Shown piece by piece: positions 60,134 to 64,000 of a stretch of 64,000 nt of DNA. The stretch is from Verrucomicrobiales bacterium. GTDB lineage: Bacteria; Verrucomicrobiota; Verrucomicrobiia; Verrucomicrobiales; DEV007. The translations under genes were made by a program, and so were the position numbers. A model generated the notes under the pieces. The model worked only from the letters and a program-made list of their open reading frames with translations. It had not been told where the DNA came from and did not search any database. Each line of letters starts with the position of its first letter. Positions within the stretch are counted from its first letter, which is position 1. The stretch is from assembly GCA_029213025.1 (NCBI GenBank), contig JARGOZ010000010.1, positions 1-64,000 on the forward strand, read 5' to 3'.

Positions 60134-62749
60134 ATGGATTGGCTCTATCCCAAAGTCCTGATTCTCGCGATTCCGGCAATATTGTTGCTGGTATGGTTCG
60201 ACTCGCGTTCCGTTCATCCGATGTCCGGTGCCCGTCGCCGTGCGCTTTTGATTGTGCGGTCGATCTGCATCGTGCTGGCTCTTCTCTGTCTCGCTTCTCC
60301 GGCTCGACTCGTGGAAAGTGAAAAACAAGGCGTTATTTTTGTGATTGATCATTCACGGAGCCTTGGCAAAGAAGGTGTCGAAAAGGCACTCTCTGAAGCA
60401 AAAACAATATCTGCAGCAATCGAGGGCGATACGCAAATTGGCTACGTGGCGGCCGGAACCGAAGGTGAAGTCCTGCAATTTCCCGCCAAACCGAATGACT
60501 CCCAGGTTACGTTGGATCAGAAGATCCTCGATAATTATGGTGCCGCGACCAACCTGGAAGCAGGTTGTCGTCTGGCTCGAGGCATTTTTCCGGCCGGGTC
60601 GTCCCGGCATTTGGTTATACTGGGCGATGGCGTCGAAACGCGGGGCTCGCTGTTGAAATTTGCCCGGGAAGCTGCGGTTTCGAATATCAAAATTCACGCA
60701 AAAGGGGTGAGCGGCCCGATCGAACCTGACGTGAGGATCACACGTCTTAAGGCCTCGCAAACCCGAATTACCGAGGGGGCTGCACTGACCTTGACGGCCA
60801 CAATCGAGGGTTCCATATCAGGAAGCGGCAAACTGCGCCTGTTCGAAAACGGAATTGAAGATGACAACGCTGAAGTGGAAATTGTAGCCGGTGAACCCCT
60901 GATTCACACGTTCCGTCGATCTCCCGACCGGAGGAATATTTACAATTACCGGGTAACGATTGAGGGCTTCGAAGGGCGGGATGCTATTCCGGAAAACAAC
61001 GAGGCTCTGGCGATTGTGGATGTCCGGGGAAAACCGCTAATCCTCTATTGCGAAGGAGAGGAGAACGAAGACCGGTATCTGATTGAAGCTATGGCGAGGG
61101 AAGGTATTCAGATTGACTCGCGATCACCGTCCGCTCTTCCTTCCAGCCTTCAGGAATTAGCTGGCTATGATGCGGTTATTTTCTCGGATGTACCAGCTCA
61201 TCGTGTCGGTGAGTCCCGCATGTTGGCACTCCGTGACTATGTGGAGAAACTGGGCGGAGGTTTTGTTATGGTCGGTGGAATGCGATCTTTTGGTGTGGGT
61301 GGATACTACCGAACCCCGATCGAAGAAATTCTGCCGGTGAAACTCAAAGCTCCTGATCAGGAGGAGTCCATGTCTTCAGCCCTCGCACTGGTTATTGACC
61401 GCTCCGGATCGATGGCTGGTCAAAAGATAGAAGTTTGCAAATCAGCCGCCATTGCTACCACTGAGTTGTTGAGCTCAAAAGATTATATCGGGGTCTATGC
61501 CTTTGACTCTCAGTCCCATGACATCGTCCCGATGACGAAAGTTACCTCTACGAGCTCAATTGCAAATCAAATCGCCGTGGTCGGGTCCGGTGGTGGTACC
61601 AATATCTATCCGGCCATGATGTCCGCCCGGGAAGCTCTCGGCAAAGTAAAAGCCAAAATTAAGCATATGATCGTTTTGACCGACGGCCAGACGTCCGGTC
61701 AGGGATATCAGGCGCTTGCTTCTCAGTGCCAGGCGGAAGGGATTACAATTTCGACAGTGGCGGTTGGAGCCGGAGCTCAGATCGGTCTGCTCCAAACAAT
61801 TGCCGCAGCAGGTGGGGGACAGAACTATGTGACGATGGACCCCGCCGATATCACACGAATTTTTACTCAGGATACCATGGTTCACACCGGGAGAATGATT
61901 CGCGAAGAAGCTTTTGAACCGCAATTGGTGGAAAATCACCCTATGTTGAAGGGCTGGGACCCTCTCGATGCACCTCCGCTTCTCGGCTACGTGAAAACCA
62001 ACCGGAAAGCCACTTCGCAAATTCCTCTTGTCACCGATACAGGTGATCCGCTTCTCGCTCACTGGCGGTTCGGTCTGGGCAAGGTCACCGCGTTTACATC
62101 TGACTGCAAATCACGATGGGCGGCCCTGTGGGTAGCCGATTGGCCGGGTTACAGTCAGATGTGGGCCCAGGTTCTCATGGAAACCGCCCGACCACCGCAG
62201 GGGCGTCACATGGATTTGCGCCTCGACCAAACTGGAAGTGAAGTTCTGATCACCGCAGATATCCTTTCTGATGCCGGGACCAGGAGGAATGGTGCTCTGG
62301 TAGAGGCTGATATATTTTATGTGGCAGCCAATTCATTGGGTGCCGGAATGAAACCGGTAAACAAACTGAATCTCGAACAGCGGGGCCCCGGACTCTATGA
62401 AGCAAAATTTCGACCCGACGAGGCGGGAGTATACATGATAAGAGCACGGTCCGGATCGGAAGTGGTATCGGCAGGACACGTTCACAATCCTTCGAGTGAA
62501 GTCGCTTCGGGCCGAATCGATGAGGACCTCCTGCGTAGAGTCTGCTCAATTACCGGCGGTCAATATCTTGAAAATTCGGAAGAGAAAATCGAATTGCAGG
62601 GAAGTACTACCGCCCGCTACATTGAGCTCTGGCCATGGTTTTTACTCTCACTGGTAATTCTTTTCATCATCGATCTGATATTACGACGGTGGGAAAATGT
62701 ACTGGGTATCCAGGAATTTTTCCGTTTCAGCAAGCGGGTCAGTACTTAG
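60134..62749 (+). CDS. VWA / glutamine-amidotransferase-like membrane protein
   Basis: 871 residues. Two N-terminal membrane segments (VLILAIPAILLLVWF; LIVRSICIVLALLCLASPA) precede a first VWA-like domain (FVIDHSRSLG). A beta-sandwich follows (about 195-300), then a GATase1-like domain (about 305-405; YDAVIFSDVPAH, GGGFVMVGGMRSFG). A second VWA domain has the metal motif VIDRSGSMAG (D422 region) and LTDGQTSGQG. One membrane segment is near the C-terminus (WPWFLLSLVILFIIDLIL). Such proteins occur in PVC bacteria beside Bat/MoxR-like genes, but none is here. The function is unknown; protein assembly or sensing is possible. Confidence 0.82.
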   Translation: MDWLYPKVLILAIPAILLLVWFDSRSVHPMSGARRRALLIVRSICIVLALLCLASPARLVESEKQGVIFVIDHSRSLGKEGVEKALSEAKTISAAIEGDTQIGYVAAGTEGEVLQFPAKPNDSQVTLDQKILDNYGAATNLEAGCRLARGIFPAGSSRHLVILGDGVETRGSLLKFAREAAVSNIKIHAKGVSGPIEPDVRITRLKASQTRITEGAALTLTATIEGSISGSGKLRLFENGIEDDNAEVEIVAGEPLIHTFRRSPDRRNIYNYRVTIEGFEGRDAIPENNEALAIVDVRGKPLILYCEGEENEDRYLIEAMAREGIQIDSRSPSALPSSLQELAGYDAVIFSDVPAHRVGESRMLALRDYVEKLGGGFVMVGGMRSFGVGGYYRTPIEEILPVKLKAPDQEESMSSALALVIDRSGSMAGQKIEVCKSAAIATTELLSSKDYIGVYAFDSQSHDIVPMTKVTSTSSIANQIAVVGSGGGTNIYPAMMSAREALGKVKAKIKHMIVLTDGQTSGQGYQALASQCQAEGITISTVAVGAGAQIGLLQTIAAAGGGQNYVTMDPADITRIFTQDTMVHTGRMIREEAFEPQLVENHPMLKGWDPLDAPPLLGYVKTNRKATSQIPLVTDTGDPLLAHWRFGLGKVTAFTSDCKSRWAALWVADWPGYSQMWAQVLMETARPPQGRHMDLRLDQTGSEVLITADILSDAGTRRNGALVEADIFYVAANSLGAGMKPVNKLNLEQRGPGLYEAKFRPDEAGVYMIRARSGSEVVSAGHVHNPSSEVASGRIDEDLLRRVCSITGGQYLENSEEKIELQGSTTARYIELWPWFLLSLVILFIIDLILRRWENVLGIQEFFRFSKRVST

Positions 62750-62754
62750 ATAGA

Positions 62755-63396
62755 TCAATCTTTTTCAATCCATTTTGCGTATTCCGAATCCGGGATTTGC
62801 CAGGACAGAATCATTCCCAAACCGTCTGATGGAGTCTTCTTTCCGTGCCCGGATTCAAAAGGAAGTGGAATTAGATTCACGAAAGCGCCGAACACAGCGG
62901 CGGAACAAAATGTTTGAATAGTGATGATCCACAATTCGGGTTGTCTTTGAAATAAAACCTCGGAACCGGTAAACGACCAAAGAACTGCCACAAGAAAAAG
63001 CTCAATTCCCGGACCGGCAAAGTAGATCAAAAAGTTTTTCAACTGAGGTTTGACCAGATCTGCAGGGCGGGGGAGAACGTAGCCCGAAAGAGGAATTGCA
63101 CGAAATTCGGTTTCGAGCCCGCAAATTTTTTTCACGCCAATGAGTCGTCCCGTGCCGATCGAAACCTTGTCGACATGCCATCCAACCAACTTTGCCATGA
63201 TAGCGTGGCCAAATTCGTGAATCATCAGAAGGACTGCCCACGAAACGATAAATATCGGGACGCTAAGCTTATAGATGGAAAACTCCTTGAACAACGAGGC
63301 GAAGATCATCGCGCCGAAAAAGATTGTTAGAATCACAACCGTCGCTGTTTCAGTCGGGTTTAGTGGCTTGTTCTCGTTTTCCTGAAACTCCGACAT
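62755..63396 (-). CDS. Site-2 protease family (M50) membrane metallopeptidase
   Basis: 213 residues with four or so transmembrane segments. The zinc motif HEXXH is HEFGH (H60-H64) in VLLMIHEFGHAIMAKLVGWHV. The second M50 motif is weaker: NLIPLPFESGHGKKTPSDG, with N, P and the metal-ligand Asp. The protease would cut within or near the membrane. It starts 1 base after the stop of the rsmI gene and is probably co-transcribed with it. It may be a housekeeping intramembrane protease or an inactive relative. Confidence 0.8.
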   Translation of the reverse strand: MSEFQENENKPLNPTETATVVILTIFFGAMIFASLFKEFSIYKLSVPIFIVSWAVLLMIHEFGHAIMAKLVGWHVDKVSIGTGRLIGVKKICGLETEFRAIPLSGYVLPRPADLVKPQLKNFLIYFAGPGIELFLVAVLWSFTGSEVLFQRQPELWIITIQTFCSAAVFGAFVNLIPLPFESGHGKKTPSDGLGMILSWQIPDSEYAKWIEKD

Positions 63397-63397
63397 T

Positions 63398-64000
63398 TCA
63401 ATCCGATGCGTCTCTTCTCATCTTTCGGGACAGACCTTCGATTACCAGAGTAATCTCGCCTTTCACCGTACTTTCGCCAAATTCCGCAATAATTTCCGCC
63501 GCCGTTCCCCGGTGGTAGGTTTCAAACCGCTTGGTAATCTCGCGGGCTACACAAACATTTCGTTCAGAATCCAGTGCATCGATCACATTCAATGTTTTAA
63601 GAATTCGGTAAGGGGACTCGAAAAAGATCGAAGTGCCCGCAGAGTTCAATGCGGCCTCCAGAGCCTTTTGCTTCTTTCCCGATTTAACAGGCAGGAAACC
63701 GTGAAATGAAAACTGATCGGTGGGCAATCCCGAGCCGACAAGCCCGGTGATTACGGCGGAAGGACCGGGTATTACTTCGATACGGATTCCCCGACTCACC
63801 GCTTCTTTCACAAGCCGGAATCCAGGATCGGAAATTGACGGGCTGCCCGCATCGGAAAGAACCGCCAGTGTTTCATTGCTTGTGATTAACTTTTCGGTCA
63901 ACTCCACCGATTTGCGCTCTTCGTTGTGGTCGTGCAACGAGAGCAGGGTTTTCCCGGTAATACCATAATGGTCCAACAACCGGCGCGAATGACGGGTGTC
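63398..64000 (-). CDS. rsmI: 16S rRNA (cytidine(1402)-2'-O)-methyltransferase RsmI (cut by right edge)
   Basis: SAM-dependent tetrapyrrole-methylase-fold enzyme that methylates the ribose of C1402 in 16S rRNA. The frame is open to the last base of the window, so the N-terminus (about 80 residues with the first SAM motif) is missing. The visible part begins DTRHSRRLLDHYGI, which matches the AEDTR..RKLL..Y element of RsmI. Later motifs are VLSDAGSPSISDPGFRLVKEA, EVIPGPSAVITGLVGSGLPTDQFSFHGFLP and FFESPYRI, and the C-terminus is complete. Confidence 0.93.
   Translation of the reverse strand, partial: DTRHSRRLLDHYGITGKTLLSLHDHNEERKSVELTEKLITSNETLAVLSDAGSPSISDPGFRLVKEAVSRGIRIEVIPGPSAVITGLVGSGLPTDQFSFHGFLPVKSGKKQKALEAALNSAGTSIFFESPYRILKTLNVIDALDSERNVCVAREITKRFETYHRGTAAEIIAEFGESTVKGEITLVIEGLSRKMRRDASD

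Noticed and set aside
1-64000. tRNA, rRNA, insertion sequence or prophage genes
   Set aside because: I looked in the gaps for cloverleaf-like or transposase-like sequence and saw none. The only repeated DNA is the 22-bp family. A covariance-model scan would be the decisive test for tRNAs.

Overview
The window is a gene-dense bacterial chromosome segment with moderate GC. It most likely comes from the Planctomycetota-Verrucomicrobiota-Chlamydiota (PVC) superphylum, and I lean to Verrucomicrobiota. The reasons are a planctomycete-type cytochrome c/DUF1549/DUF1553 giant protein next to a Tat-exported DUF1501 protein, a PVC-type heme dehydrogenase next to an SGNH hydrolase, a sulfatase, and many genes without a clear Shine-Dalgarno. 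I recognise 49 genes, two of them cut by the window edges. I found no tRNA, rRNA, CRISPR array, transposase or phage gene. No noncoding stretch exceeds 300 bases; the longest are 51959-52186 and 4601-4824.

Layout. 1-4600: a partial gene (possibly radical SAM), a class I aldolase, a small anchored protein, rsmB, a phosphodiesterase/pyrophosphatase-family protein and a small anchored protein. 4825-11621: M32 carboxypeptidase, NUDIX hydrolase, fabG, cysQ, a prepilin-like protein and RNase R. 11704-16522: an exported TPR-CHAT protease-like protein, convergent with a fused aldolase/short-chain dehydrogenase. 16706-30917: the PVC catabolic block, with the 1713-residue cytochrome/WD40/DUF1549/DUF1553 protein, DUF1501, PVC heme protein, SGNH hydrolase, DUF2141, an orphan E1-alpha and a sulfatase. 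30930-37267: an argB-argD-argF operon with two extra genes, divergent from bioD and lysC. 37275-47075: ornithine cyclodeaminase family, CBS, pdxA, ABC-F, a secreted protein, rpsO-pnp, a LON-domain protein, DUF2288 and an NdpA-like protein. 47229-58091: a possible small specialised-metabolism locus (sulfotransferase, AMP-ligase fused to a carrier domain, aromatic amino acid ammonia-lyase, RND pump with adaptor, flavin halogenase-like enzyme). 58112-64000: M28 peptidase, menB, a VWA/GATase-like membrane protein, an M50 protease and partial rsmI.

The most unusual signal is a family of short repeats. The core ACAGGGTACAGT occurs 15 times at six loci, 12 of them exact and 3 with one mismatch. Within each direct array the cores are spaced by exactly 22 bp. 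Four loci lie inside otherwise ordinary coding sequences (rsmB, the RND pump, bioD and the signal peptide of the PVC heme protein), always with the frame intact. Two lie just past gene ends. Because 22 is not a multiple of 3, successive copies are read in successive frames, giving peptides such as NRVQ, QGTV and TGYS in unrelated proteins. In bioD two copies face each other and form a near-perfect 43-base hairpin. I do not recognise this family; it looks like a mobile or expanding repeat that tolerates coding sequence.
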